NCBI GenBank assembly: GCA_900466475.1
Contig: UBMI01000003.1
Span: 248,001 to 312,000 of the forward strand
Direction: 5' to 3'
Source of the DNA: Hyphomicrobiales bacterium
GTDB taxonomy: Bacteria > Pseudomonadota > Alphaproteobacteria > Rhizobiales > Rhizobiaceae
DNA length: 64,000 nt
The notes under the pieces were generated by a model, which saw only the letters and a list, made by a program, of their open reading frames with translations, did not search any database and was not told where the DNA came from. This document shows positions 20,192 to 28,067 of the stretch, one piece after another (within the stretch, counting starts at the first letter, position 1; each line of letters begins with the position of its first letter). Both the position numbers and the translations under genes were made by a program.

Positions 20192-20902
20192 ATGGCGCCA
20201 AGTCAGACACAGATTTCGAACCGCATGTTGACCGCGCTCGAGCCGCAGGACTTCGCGCTCCTGGCCCCGCACCTGGAGCGGGTCGATCTGCCGGCGCAAT
20301 TCTGCATCGCCGAGCCGCGCAAGAAGCTCGATCACGTCTATTTTCTCGAAACGGGTATCGGTGCGGTGATGACGGTCTCCGCCAACGGCCAGACCGCCGA
20401 AGCAGGAATGTTCGGCTGGGAGGGCTTCGTACCGACGGCCACCATCGTCGGTGACGACGAAGTTCCCTACAGGGTCGAGATCAACGTCGCCGGCTCCGGG
20501 TACCGGGTGCCGATCGAGGCGATGCGTCAGGCGACCATGCAGAGTACCTCTTTCCAGGTTCCGCTCATCAAATACATGCATGTCTTTGCCACGCAGGTTG
20601 CCTATACCGCACTCGCCAATATCCGCTATCTGCTCGATCAGCGCCTCGCGCGCTGGATCCTGATGTGTCACGATCGCCTTCGCAGCGACGAGATGGCGAT
20701 CACCCATGACTATATTGCCTTGATGCTCGGAGCCCGCAGACCCGGCGTCACCACCTCGCTTCACGTCCTGGAAGGACATCGTCTGATCCGTTCGGTGCGC
20801 GGATCGATCGTCGTCCTCAACCGCGCCGGCCTCGAAAAATTCGCAGCCGGCTCCTACGGGGTTCCGGAGGAGGAATTCGAACGGCTCATCGGAGGCCGCT
20901 GA
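20192..20902 (+). CDS. Crp/Fnr-family transcription regulator
   Basis: A 236-residue regulator: an N-terminal cyclic-nucleotide-binding-like beta barrel (LDHVYFLETGIGAVM; EAGMFGWEGFVP) and a C-terminal winged helix with MAITHDYIALMLGARRPGVTTSLHVL-type recognition region and a final LVIR/SVRGSIVVLNR strand. There is no cysteine cluster like that of Fnr. This subgroup is common in rhizobia, and its ligand is generally unknown. The start at 20192 is preceded by GGGAGAGG; an upstream ATG at 20147 is less likely. A stress-type promoter stands upstream. Confidence 0.85.
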   Translation: MAPSQTQISNRMLTALEPQDFALLAPHLERVDLPAQFCIAEPRKKLDHVYFLETGIGAVMTVSANGQTAEAGMFGWEGFVPTATIVGDDEVPYRVEINVAGSGYRVPIEAMRQATMQSTSFQVPLIKYMHVFATQVAYTALANIRYLLDQRLARWILMCHDRLRSDEMAITHDYIALMLGARRPGVTTSLHVLEGHRLIRSVRGSIVVLNRAGLEKFAAGSYGVPEEEFERLIGGR

Positions 20903-20961
20903 AGCAAGCAGACGACGGCATGAGCGCGCAGGAAGCAACAGACAGTATTTGATGGTGACGC

Positions 20962-21192
20962 ATGCGATATTATTTCAACATTCGTGACGGCAAGGACCTG
21001 ATCCTGGATCCCGACGGGAGTGATTGCGCCAGTCTGGCGATCGCCATCGAGGAGGCCAAGGCCCATGCGCGAGAACTCATGGCGGAACGCCTGAGGTCCG
21101 GCCAGGAGCTCGACGGGCAGGCTTTCGAGATCGTCGATGTCGCCGGCGCGCTGGCTGCCGTCGTTCGTTTCAAGGATGCCCTGCCGTCATGA
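20962..21192 (+). CDS. DUF6894-like small protein
   Basis: A 76-residue protein starting MRYYFNIRDGKDLILDPDG, the hallmark of DUF6894: aromatic strand, D-x-x-G turn, then the helix EEAKAHARELMAERL. It is the second member in the window, beside 7743-8006. It may be co-transcribed with the Crp-like regulator 60 bp upstream. The function is unknown. Confidence 0.8.
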   Translation: MRYYFNIRDGKDLILDPDGSDCASLAIAIEEAKAHARELMAERLRSGQELDGQAFEIVDVAGALAAVVRFKDALPS

Positions 21193-21303
21193 GCTGCTAT
21201 GCTGCCGCACGCGCAGCCGGCCCGAGCCAAATTGGATCATCCTGGCCTGCTTGCAATCCTTCGCGCACTGGCAAAGCAACAGCGACCTCCTAATTTCAGG
21301 CCG

Positions 21304-22173
21304 ATGATGGACCAGCGCGCGCAGCAGACCAGGAATTTTGACTTCGACGGTTGGCGATTTGCCGCCGGCCTTGGCCGCGGCTTTGCCGGGGCATTGATCT
21401 TTGCCTTGCCGATGTTCATGACGATGGAAATGTGGGAGCTTGGCTTTTCCATGGATCGCGGCCGGCTGCTGCTCTTGCTGATCGTCAACATCCCGCTTCT
21501 GGTCCTCCTGTCGAACGAGGTAGGCTTCGAAGCCACCTACACATGGGGCGACGCTTTGCGCGATGCGGCAATCGCCTACGCGATCGGCATCGTCTCTTCT
21601 GCAACCATCCTTGCTGCAGTCGGCGTCCTGCAATTTGATCAACCCTTCATCGAGATCGTCGGAAAGATCGCCGTGCAGGCCGTCCCGGCCAGCATCGGCG
21701 CGCTGCTTGCCCGCAGCCAGCTGAACGGCGACAGCGACGAGGACGACGAGGACGACGAGGATCCGGTGCAAAATGGTCCGCGCGACTACGCGCGCGAGAT
21801 GTTCCTGATGGCGATCGGGGCGCTGTTTCTCGGGCTGAATGTCGCCCCGACGGAGGAGATGATCCTGCTCTCCTACAAGATGACGCCATCGCATGTCCTT
21901 GCAGTCCTGGTCATGTCTCTGATCGTGATGCATGGCTTCGTCTATGCCGTCTCGTTCAAGGGCGGGCACGAGATCGGCGAGGATGTCGCCGCCTGGCATA
22001 TGGTCATCCGTTTCACGTTGCCCGGATATGTCATCGCCCTTCTCGTCAGCGCCTACGCGCTGTGGACCTTCCAGCAGTTCGGCGATTCTTCCCCCTGGCC
22101 GGTGCTTGCGACCGTCATCGTCCTCGGCCTGCCCTGTTCCATTGGCGCGGCTGCCGCGCGGCTGATATTGTGA
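21304..22173 (+). CDS. TIGR02587-family integral membrane protein
   Basis: About 289 residues with some seven or eight hydrophobic segments (for example RGFAGALIFALPMFMTMEMW; LLLLLIVNIPLLVLLSNEVG; FLMAIGALFLGLNVAPTEEM). The EEM in the third is a conserved feature of this uncharacterised family. A very acidic insert (DSDEDDEDDEDP) sits in the cytoplasmic or periplasmic loop near residue 150. I chose the ATG at 21304; an earlier in-frame ATG at 21199 would add a non-hydrophobic leader. It is directly followed by its usual partner TIGR02588. The function is unknown. Confidence 0.85.
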   Translation: MMDQRAQQTRNFDFDGWRFAAGLGRGFAGALIFALPMFMTMEMWELGFSMDRGRLLLLLIVNIPLLVLLSNEVGFEATYTWGDALRDAAIAYAIGIVSSATILAAVGVLQFDQPFIEIVGKIAVQAVPASIGALLARSQLNGDSDEDDEDDEDPVQNGPRDYAREMFLMAIGALFLGLNVAPTEEMILLSYKMTPSHVLAVLVMSLIVMHGFVYAVSFKGGHEIGEDVAAWHMVIRFTLPGYVIALLVSAYALWTFQQFGDSSPWPVLATVIVLGLPCSIGAAAARLIL

Positions 22174-22181
22174 GGGTGCGT

Positions 22182-22577
22182 GTGAGCGATAAACCGAACA
22201 AGGCCAGAAACAGATCCCATCCCGTCGAATGGGTTGTCGGGTTGATGAGCACGGTGCTCGTCGCTGCCCTGATTGCGTCTGTGGCCTATCAGGCAGCCAG
22301 CTATTCAAGCCTGCCGCCCCGCCTGACCGTCAAAAGGATCGATGCTCCCACGGCAGACCACCAGGTGCGCTTCGAGATCAGGAACCATGCCGACAGGACA
22401 GCCGCCTCGGTCCTCGTCCATGGCGAGGCGAGGAAGCCCGACGGTAGCGTCGAAGTTGCCGAGACCACCTTCGACTATGTGCCAGGCCGCTCGCGCACCA
22501 CAGGCGCCCTGATCTTTTCGACCGACGTCACCGATGCCGACGTGACGATCCGGCCGGCCGGCTACATGGATCCCTAA
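22182..22577 (+). CDS. TIGR02588-family protein
   Basis: A 131-residue protein with one N-terminal membrane helix (VEWVVGLMSTVLVAALIASV) and a soluble domain of predicted beta strands (VRFEIRNHADRTAASV; EVAETTFDYVPGRSR), probably outside the cytoplasm. It starts with GTG at 22182 after GAGGG; an alternative GTG at 22170 would overlap the TIGR02587 stop. The two families are normally neighbours, so they probably form one complex. The role is unknown. Confidence 0.85.
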   Translation: MSDKPNKARNRSHPVEWVVGLMSTVLVAALIASVAYQAASYSSLPPRLTVKRIDAPTADHQVRFEIRNHADRTAASVLVHGEARKPDGSVEVAETTFDYVPGRSRTTGALIFSTDVTDADVTIRPAGYMDP

Positions 22578-22662
22578 GAAGACGCCACAATGGCAGCAGA
22601 AAGGGTCCCACGTCCAAGATCCGCAATCGGGAGGAACCGGCGGGTTCACCGGTCGCGCTTCT

Positions 22663-24204
22663 TCAGGCCAGCGCTCGCGCCAGCGCCAGCTGCGCCGTGA
22701 ACACCGTACCGTCGACACGCGCAATGGTAAAAGATCCACCCATTTCAGCAACCAAGGCCTTGATCAGCCGGCTGCCCATGCCCGATCTTGCAGCCGCCGG
22801 ATCGTAGCCGATCCCGTCATCGGAAAGTTCGAAAAGCACCTTGTCGTCTGGCTGCCGCAGGAGGCGAATCCGGATCAGTGCCTGCTTCCTGCCGGCGAAA
22901 GCGTATTTCATGCTGTTTGTCAGCAACTCGTTCAGCAGAAGCGTAAAGGGCGTCGCCTTTTCGGCATCGATCTTGATATCGTCAAGTTCGAAGACGAGAT
23001 CGACAGCTTGCTCGTGCAGCCCGACCAGCGTGCGCGAAAGGGTCGGGACGAGCTGGCGGGCGTTGACGCTGTCGAACTGATCGAAGCCGTACATCTGCTC
23101 GTGCACAGCCGCCATGGCGAGGATCCTGTCGTTCAACCTCTGGACGGTTTCAGGCTTCAGCCCCTGCAGTCGTACGAGCCCCATCACGGTCTGCAGGTTG
23201 TTCTTCACGCGGTGGTGGATCTCGCGCATCAGGACCTGGTTCGTTCGCAGCGCTTCGGCAAGCTCGGCCGTATGGCGGGCATCCGTGCGCGCGAGCGTAA
23301 GGATTTTCAGTCCCGCAGCAACAGTCGCGGCCGATACGAGCGCCGTAACGAGGAGCGCGATCGCGACATCGTTCCAGAACGGTTTCAGGATCAGGCCGAT
23401 ATCGGCCGAAGCGATCGCGACGAAGGGCGTACGCTCGACGATGCGATAGGCCACCAGGCGCTTGACCTGGTCGACCGGCGAAGTCGATAAATAGGAGCCC
23501 GACGTCGCCTTTCGCATGTAGTTTGTAAACAGCACATAGTTGCCGAGATCGACCATGTCCGGCGGCTCGGGGTGACGCGCGATCAGCTTGCCGTCACGCC
23601 GGAAGAAACTGACGTTCGAGCCGGGGCCAAGCGGCGAGGCGTCCCAGATGGAACGCAGCATGCCGATGTCGAAGGCAAGCACCGCCACGCCCAGAAACCT
23701 GTGATCACGCTCGATGCGGGCGGCCGAAAGAAATATGCGTCGTCCGGTATTGCCCATCTGCGTCATTGCCGACGTATAGGCGTCCGCCCCGTTGGCGAGC
23801 CGGCGGAAATAGGTCTGATCGAGGATATCGGCAGGCGACCCCTCTCGGTCGGTCGAATAGATGAGCGTGCCGTCGGCGGCAATCACATAGGCGGTGGCGT
23901 TCGTCGGAAGTGCTGCAGTCGCCTGGTTCAGCCGCCTCGACAGGTCGCGATCGTCGGGGTCGATCGCCGAGCCGAAGGCATTGTCCATGCGATCGAGGGT
24001 CTGACGCGCCAAAGAGTTAATCCAGACTGCGTTTGCCGCGACGATCTTTGCAGTCGCAACGACCTGTTCCTCGCCGCGCCGGACCGCGGAGGAATAGCTC
24101 GAATGCAGCCAAACAGCCAAAACGACGCAAAAGGCGGCAAACAGGCACACGATTGCGGCGATGGCAGCCCTGCCGACAATCGTAAAGCCTCTGGTCAGGT
24201 CCAT
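22663..24204 (-). CDS. Sensor histidine kinase, Cache-type sensor and HisKA_2 kinase
   Basis: A 513-residue membrane kinase. A first membrane helix at about 10-32, then a periplasmic double-Cache domain (AYVIAADGTLIYSTDREG; DQTYFRRL), a second helix at about 280-300, then HisKA_2 with the phosphoacceptor His in REIHHRVKNNLQTV, the N-box NELLTNSMKYAF and G-boxes DDGIGYD and GMGSRLIKAL. This kinase class commonly feeds the PhyR-NepR-EcfG stress pathway. The ATG at 24202-24204 follows GAGGG; a longer reading is less likely. It diverges from the TreS-like gene at 24431. Confidence 0.9.
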   Translation of the reverse strand: MDLTRGFTIVGRAAIAAIVCLFAAFCVVLAVWLHSSYSSAVRRGEEQVVATAKIVAANAVWINSLARQTLDRMDNAFGSAIDPDDRDLSRRLNQATAALPTNATAYVIAADGTLIYSTDREGSPADILDQTYFRRLANGADAYTSAMTQMGNTGRRIFLSAARIERDHRFLGVAVLAFDIGMLRSIWDASPLGPGSNVSFFRRDGKLIARHPEPPDMVDLGNYVLFTNYMRKATSGSYLSTSPVDQVKRLVAYRIVERTPFVAIASADIGLILKPFWNDVAIALLVTALVSAATVAAGLKILTLARTDARHTAELAEALRTNQVLMREIHHRVKNNLQTVMGLVRLQGLKPETVQRLNDRILAMAAVHEQMYGFDQFDSVNARQLVPTLSRTLVGLHEQAVDLVFELDDIKIDAEKATPFTLLLNELLTNSMKYAFAGRKQALIRIRLLRQPDDKVLFELSDDGIGYDPAAARSGMGSRLIKALVAEMGGSFTIARVDGTVFTAQLALARALA

Positions 24205-24430
24205 GCGACCCTCATGATCCGACACAATCGGACTGTCGGATAGCAGGCTATCGGTGTCAAGGATCAGTACGGTAGGAGTCCTTCGGGCACGCTCGGCGCT
24301 CAGGGCGCTGCAAGGCAGGGCAAGCTCCCCACCGCGTCCCGACAGTCGGCGCTTGCGGGCAGGGCGCTGTGGCTTGCGGAACAAATCGACCGCACGAACC
24401 ATTTGCGTCTCCAGCACAAGGGAGAAACGG

Positions 24431-26092
24431 ATGATCAACGATCTCTGGTACAAGAACGCGGTCGTCTATTGCCTGTCAGTCGAGACATTCATGGATGGAA
24501 ACGGCGACGGCGTCGGTGACTTCCAGGGACTTGCCAGGCGACTCGACTATCTCGCCGGCCTCGGTATCACCGCGATCTGGCTGATGCCGTTCCAGACGTC
24601 TCCCGGCAGGGACGACGGTTATGACGTTTCGGATTATTACAATGTCGATCCCCGCTACGGCACGCTCGGCGACTTCGTCGAATTCACCCATGGGGCCAAG
24701 CAGCGCGGCATCCGCGTTCTGATCGATCTTGTCGTCAACCACACCTCCGACCAACACCCCTGGTTTCAGGAGGCGCGAAAGGACGAGCAGTCGATCTACC
24801 GCGACTGGTATGTCTGGTCGAAAGAAAAGCCCGACAACGCCGATCAGGGAATGGTCTTTCCAGGCGTTCAGAAAACCACCTGGACCCGCGACACGGTCGC
24901 CGGTCAATATTACTTCCACCGCTTCTACGATTTCCAGCCGGACCTCAATACCTCAAATCCCCATGTGCAGGCCGAGATCCTGAAGATCATGGGCTTCTGG
25001 ATCCAGCTCGGTGTCTCCGGCTTCCGGATGGACGCCGTTCCTTTCGTGATCGCCGAAAAGGGCGCCGGCCTGAAGAAGCCGCGCGAACAGTTCAACATGC
25101 TGCGCACCTTCCGCGAATTCCTGCAATGGCGCCAGGGCGACGCCATCATCCTTGCAGAGGCCAACGTGCTGCCGAAGACGGATCTCGACTATTTCGGCGA
25201 GGACGGCGACCGGATGCACATGATGTTCAACTTCCAAGTCAATCAGACATTGTTTTACGCGCTTGCAAGCAGCGACTGTGCGCCACTTGCAAAGGCGCTC
25301 GAGGCGACCCGCATGCGCCCGCAATCGGCACAATGGGGCCAGTTCTTGAGGAACCATGACGAGCTCGATCTCGGCCGCTTGAGCGAGACCCAGCGCAAGC
25401 TCGTCTTTGCCGCCTTCGGACCCGAAAAGACCATGCAACTTTACGATCGCGGCATCAGACGGCGGTTCGCGCCGATGCTCGACGGCAACCGAGACCGTCT
25501 GCGCATGGCCTACTCGCTGATGTTTTCGCTGCCGGGCACGCCGGTGCTGCGCTACGGCGACGAGATCGGCATGGGCGACGATCTGTCCCTGCCCGAACGC
25601 AATTGCGCCCGCACACCGATGCAATGGTCGACGGAACCGCAGGCCGGCTTCACCAAGAGCGAAAAGCCGATCCTGCCGGTCATCTCGGGCGGCCCCTACG
25701 GGTATGAGCATATCAATGTCGCCGACCAGCGCAGGAGCCCGCAATCCATGCTGAACTGGATGGAGCGCCTGATCAGGATGCGCAAGGAAGCTCCAGAAGT
25801 CGGGTGGGGAGACTATAGCGTCCTTGACGTTGAAGAGAGCGGCATCCTTGCCATCCGCTACGACTGGCGCAACAACGCAGTCCTCATCGTCCATAACCTC
25901 AACGAAAACCCGGTCGAGGTCACGATCGATCCCGGCCTTAAGGACGGTGGTGACCTCTTGATCGACATTGCCGATGGCACCGACAGCCGGGCAGACGCGG
26001 CCGGTCGCCACTGCCTCTATCTTGATGGATACGCCTACAAATGGTTTCGCGTCGGCGGCCTCGATTACCTGCTCAAGCGCACGGAGGTCTAG
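24431..26092 (+). CDS. TreS-like GH13 alpha-glucosyl enzyme (second copy, no kinase domain)
   Basis: A 553-residue GH13 enzyme closely patterned on Tre[35 protein letters not shown], Asp nucleophile in GFRMDAVPFV, Glu acid in ILAEANVLP and [10 protein letters not shown]. Compared with the TreS half of 14483-17776 it lacks the maltokinase extension. It may make or degrade trehalose, or act on a related glucoside. GGGAGAAACGG before the ATG fixes the start. It lies between a sensor kinase and a response regulator and has no clear promoter of the stress type. Confidence 0.85.
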   Translation: MINDLWYKNAVVYCLSVETFMDGNGDGVGDFQGLARRLDYLAGLGITAIWLMPFQTSPGRDDGYDVSDYYNVDPRYGTLGDFVEFTHGAKQRGIRVLIDLVVNHTSDQHPWFQEARKDEQSIYRDWYVWSKEKPDNADQGMVFPGVQKTTWTRDTVAGQYYFHRFYDFQPDLNTSNPHVQAEILKIMGFWIQLGVSGFRMDAVPFVIAEKGAGLKKPREQFNMLRTFREFLQWRQGDAIILAEANVLPKTDLDYFGEDGDRMHMMFNFQVNQTLFYALASSDCAPLAKALEATRMRPQSAQWGQFLRNHDELDLGRLSETQRKLVFAAFGPEKTMQLYDRGIRRRFAPMLDGNRDRLRMAYSLMFSLPGTPVLRYGDEIGMGDDLSLPERNCARTPMQWSTEPQAGFTKSEKPILPVISGGPYGYEHINVADQRRSPQSMLNWMERLIRMRKEAPEVGWGDYSVLDVEESGILAIRYDWRNNAVLIVHNLNENPVEVTIDPGLKDGGDLLIDIADGTDSRADAAGRHCLYLDGYAYKWFRVGGLDYLLKRTEV

Positions 26093-26219
26093 AGGAATGG
26101 CAGGGCCGGTCCTCACAGGTTCACGCCCGTGGACACTTTGCCGGCGCCGCTATTATCCGACGCTTGACTTTCATTCGCAGACAAACAGTTAAAGGCCGCA
26201 CGGCATTATTGAGGTACGT

Positions 26220-26609
26220 ATGACGTTAAGAGCAAATTCCGAAACACGCGTGCTGCTCGTCGAGGATGATCTTCTTCTGGCAATGGACATGGAAGATTTC
26301 CTTGTCGATCAGGGCTATCAGGTCGTCGGTCCGTTTGGCCGACTGGCGCAGGCCCTCCAGGCGCTCTCAGGACAGCCTGTCGATCTTGCGATCGTCGATC
26401 TCAACCTTGCGGGCGAGCTATCCTTTCCGCTCATCGACACCCTCAGGCGCCGGGAAACACCTATCATCGTCTGCAGCGGTTATGCCGAACTGCCGGAGAT
26501 CCGCTCCAAACTCGCCGACCTGCCCCTCATCGCAAAACCATGGTCGCCACAGGCGCTGACCAGACGCATCGACGAGGCGCTGAACACGCGCATGACCGAA
26601 AGAGGCTAG
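26220..26609 (+). CDS. Single-domain response regulator
   Basis: A 129-residue receiver: VEDDLLLAMDMEDFL, phosphoacceptor Asp in IVDLNLAGE and Lys in IAKPWSP. There is no output domain. The pattern DLNLxGE is typical of receivers that partner HWE kinases. Its stop TAG overlaps the stop of the convergent REC-HWE kinase in the palindrome CTAG (26606-26609). Confidence 0.85.
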   Translation: MTLRANSETRVLLVEDDLLLAMDMEDFLVDQGYQVVGPFGRLAQALQALSGQPVDLAIVDLNLAGELSFPLIDTLRRRETPIIVCSGYAELPEIRSKLADLPLIAKPWSPQALTRRIDEALNTRMTERG

Positions 26610-27613
26610 AGCGGAAAGCTGATGGAGCAGGTGAGCCCGTCGGCCAGATAGTGCAGATCGACTGCCCCTTCCAGCTCATATTGTACGGAGCGTTCGATCA
26701 GCGCCGTTCCAAAACCGGCTGCCTCAGGCGGGACCACGATCGGACCGTTGCTTTCCCGCCACTCGATGTCGACCACATCGACCCCGGCGTGATCGGTATG
26801 CTGGCGCCATTTCAGGCGCACTTGACCGGCATCGTTCGATAGCGCCCCATGCTTGCTGGCATTCGTCACGAGCTCGTTCAGCACCATGCTGACGGCAAGG
26901 GCGCTCTTCGGGCCTAGCGTGACGTCCTGGCTGCCGCCGAGGTCGAAACGAGCGTTGCGGTCATGAGCAGCAACGATGCGCTCGACAATATCGGCAAGGC
27001 GTGCCTCTTCCCAATTCGACTGGAAAAGAAGTGCGTGCGCCTGGGCCATGGCATCAAGCCGTTGCAACAAGCTGTCGGCATAATCGTCGACGGAGAGGCG
27101 CCCGCGGGCCGTTCGCCGCACGATCGACATGACCATCGCCATCGTGTTCTTCACCCGATGGCTAAGTTCGCGTACAAGGATCTCGCGCTGCTCCTCGGCA
27201 TGGCGCCGGTCGCGCCGCTCGCGCGCTTCTGCAAGGGCCCTGGAGACGGCGGCGGGCAGGCGGATCAGGCGCTGCTTGAGGACATAATCGGTCGCTCCCC
27301 GCCGGAAGGATTCGATTGCGGCCTCCTCGCCCAAAACCCCCGACACGAAGATGAATGGCACGTCGGGACAGGCCTTGCTGGCGATATCGAGGGCCGACAT
27401 GCCGTCAAAATCGGGCAAGGAAAAGTCTGCCAGAATAATATCGAAACCACCTTGCGACACCGCTGCAATGAAATCTGCCCGGCGTGCGGCGCGTATGATC
27501 TGCGGCTCGGGCTGCATGGTGCGCAGCTGCTCAGCGACAAGCTCGGCGTCAAGCGGGCTGTCTTCCAGAAGAAGAACTGTGGGCGTAAGGGATATCAATT
27601 CAGCTGTAGCCAT
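26606..27613 (-). CDS. Receiver-HWE histidine kinase hybrid
   Basis: About 335 residues. An N-terminal receiver (LLEDSPLDAELV; ADFSLPDFDG; the Lys in VLKQRLI) is followed by an HWE kinase: His in RELSHRVKNTMAMV, NELVTNASKHGALS and WRESNGP, the three signature positions. There is no membrane segment, so the protein is cytoplasmic and takes its input through the receiver. It overlaps the end of the Rcp1-like regulator by 14 bp and is the third gene of the phytochrome operon. The start may be the ATG at 27613 or a GTG at 27619. Confidence 0.9.
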   Translation of the reverse strand: MATAELISLTPTVLLLEDSPLDAELVAEQLRTMQPEPQIIRAARRADFIAAVSQGGFDIILADFSLPDFDGMSALDIASKACPDVPFIFVSGVLGEEAAIESFRRGATDYVLKQRLIRLPAAVSRALAEARERRDRRHAEEQREILVRELSHRVKNTMAMVMSIVRRTARGRLSVDDYADSLLQRLDAMAQAHALLFQSNWEEARLADIVERIVAAHDRNARFDLGGSQDVTLGPKSALAVSMVLNELVTNASKHGALSNDAGQVRLKWRQHTDHAGVDVVDIEWRESNGPIVVPPEAAGFGTALIERSVQYELEGAVDLHYLADGLTCSISFPL

Positions 27614-28067
27614 TTCCACGATGTCCAGGAGGTGGTTCGTTCAGCAACGCCCAGAAGACGCCGAGGTCCTGAATTGCCTTGAAGAACTCGTTGAATTCCA
27701 CGGGCTTGACGACAAAGGCATTGACCCCGAGCTCATAGCTCCTCACGAGATCCTGTTCCTCGCGAGAAGATGTCAGCATGACGATCGGGACGTGGCGCAG
27801 GCCTTCGGCCCGCTTGACTTTGGCAAGCACTTCCAGGCCGTCTATCTTCGGCAGCTTGAGGTCGAGCAGGACGACGGCCGGATCGCCGCTTTCGCGTCCG
27901 GCATGCGGCCCGGTGGCAAACAGGTAGTCGACGGCTTCAGCGCCATCTCTTGCCACGATGATCTCGTTGGCGAGCTGGCATTTTTCAAGGGCGGCCAGGG
28001 TCAGTTCGAGATCGCGGGGGCTGTCTTCGACCAGGAGGATCGGACGCAATTCAGGCAAGGATGTCAT
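27600..28067 (-). CDS. Rcp1-like response regulator of the phytochrome
   Basis: A 155-residue receiver of the phytochrome-partner type: LLVEDSPRDLELTLAAL, phosphoacceptor Asp in VLLDLKLPKIDG, VIMLTSS-like VMLTSSREE and FVVKPVEF. The family usually receives phosphate from a bacteriophytochrome kinase. The gene overlaps the 3' end of the phytochrome gene by 17 bp and its own end overlaps the REC-HWE gene, so the three are translated together. Confidence 0.9.
   Translation of the reverse strand: MTSLPELRPILLVEDSPRDLELTLAALEKCQLANEIIVARDGAEAVDYLFATGPHAGRESGDPAVVLLDLKLPKIDGLEVLAKVKRAEGLRHVPIVMLTSSREEQDLVRSYELGVNAFVVKPVEFNEFFKAIQDLGVFWALLNEPPPGHRGNGYS

Noticed and set aside
21735..21765. Tandem GACGACGAG repeat as a mobile or recombination site
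   Set aside because: It lies in frame inside TIGR02587 and encodes an acidic loop.
24360..24395. EcfG-type promoter before the TreS-like gene
   Set aside because: GGAAC is present at 24379-24383, but the -10 position reads CCAT or CATT.
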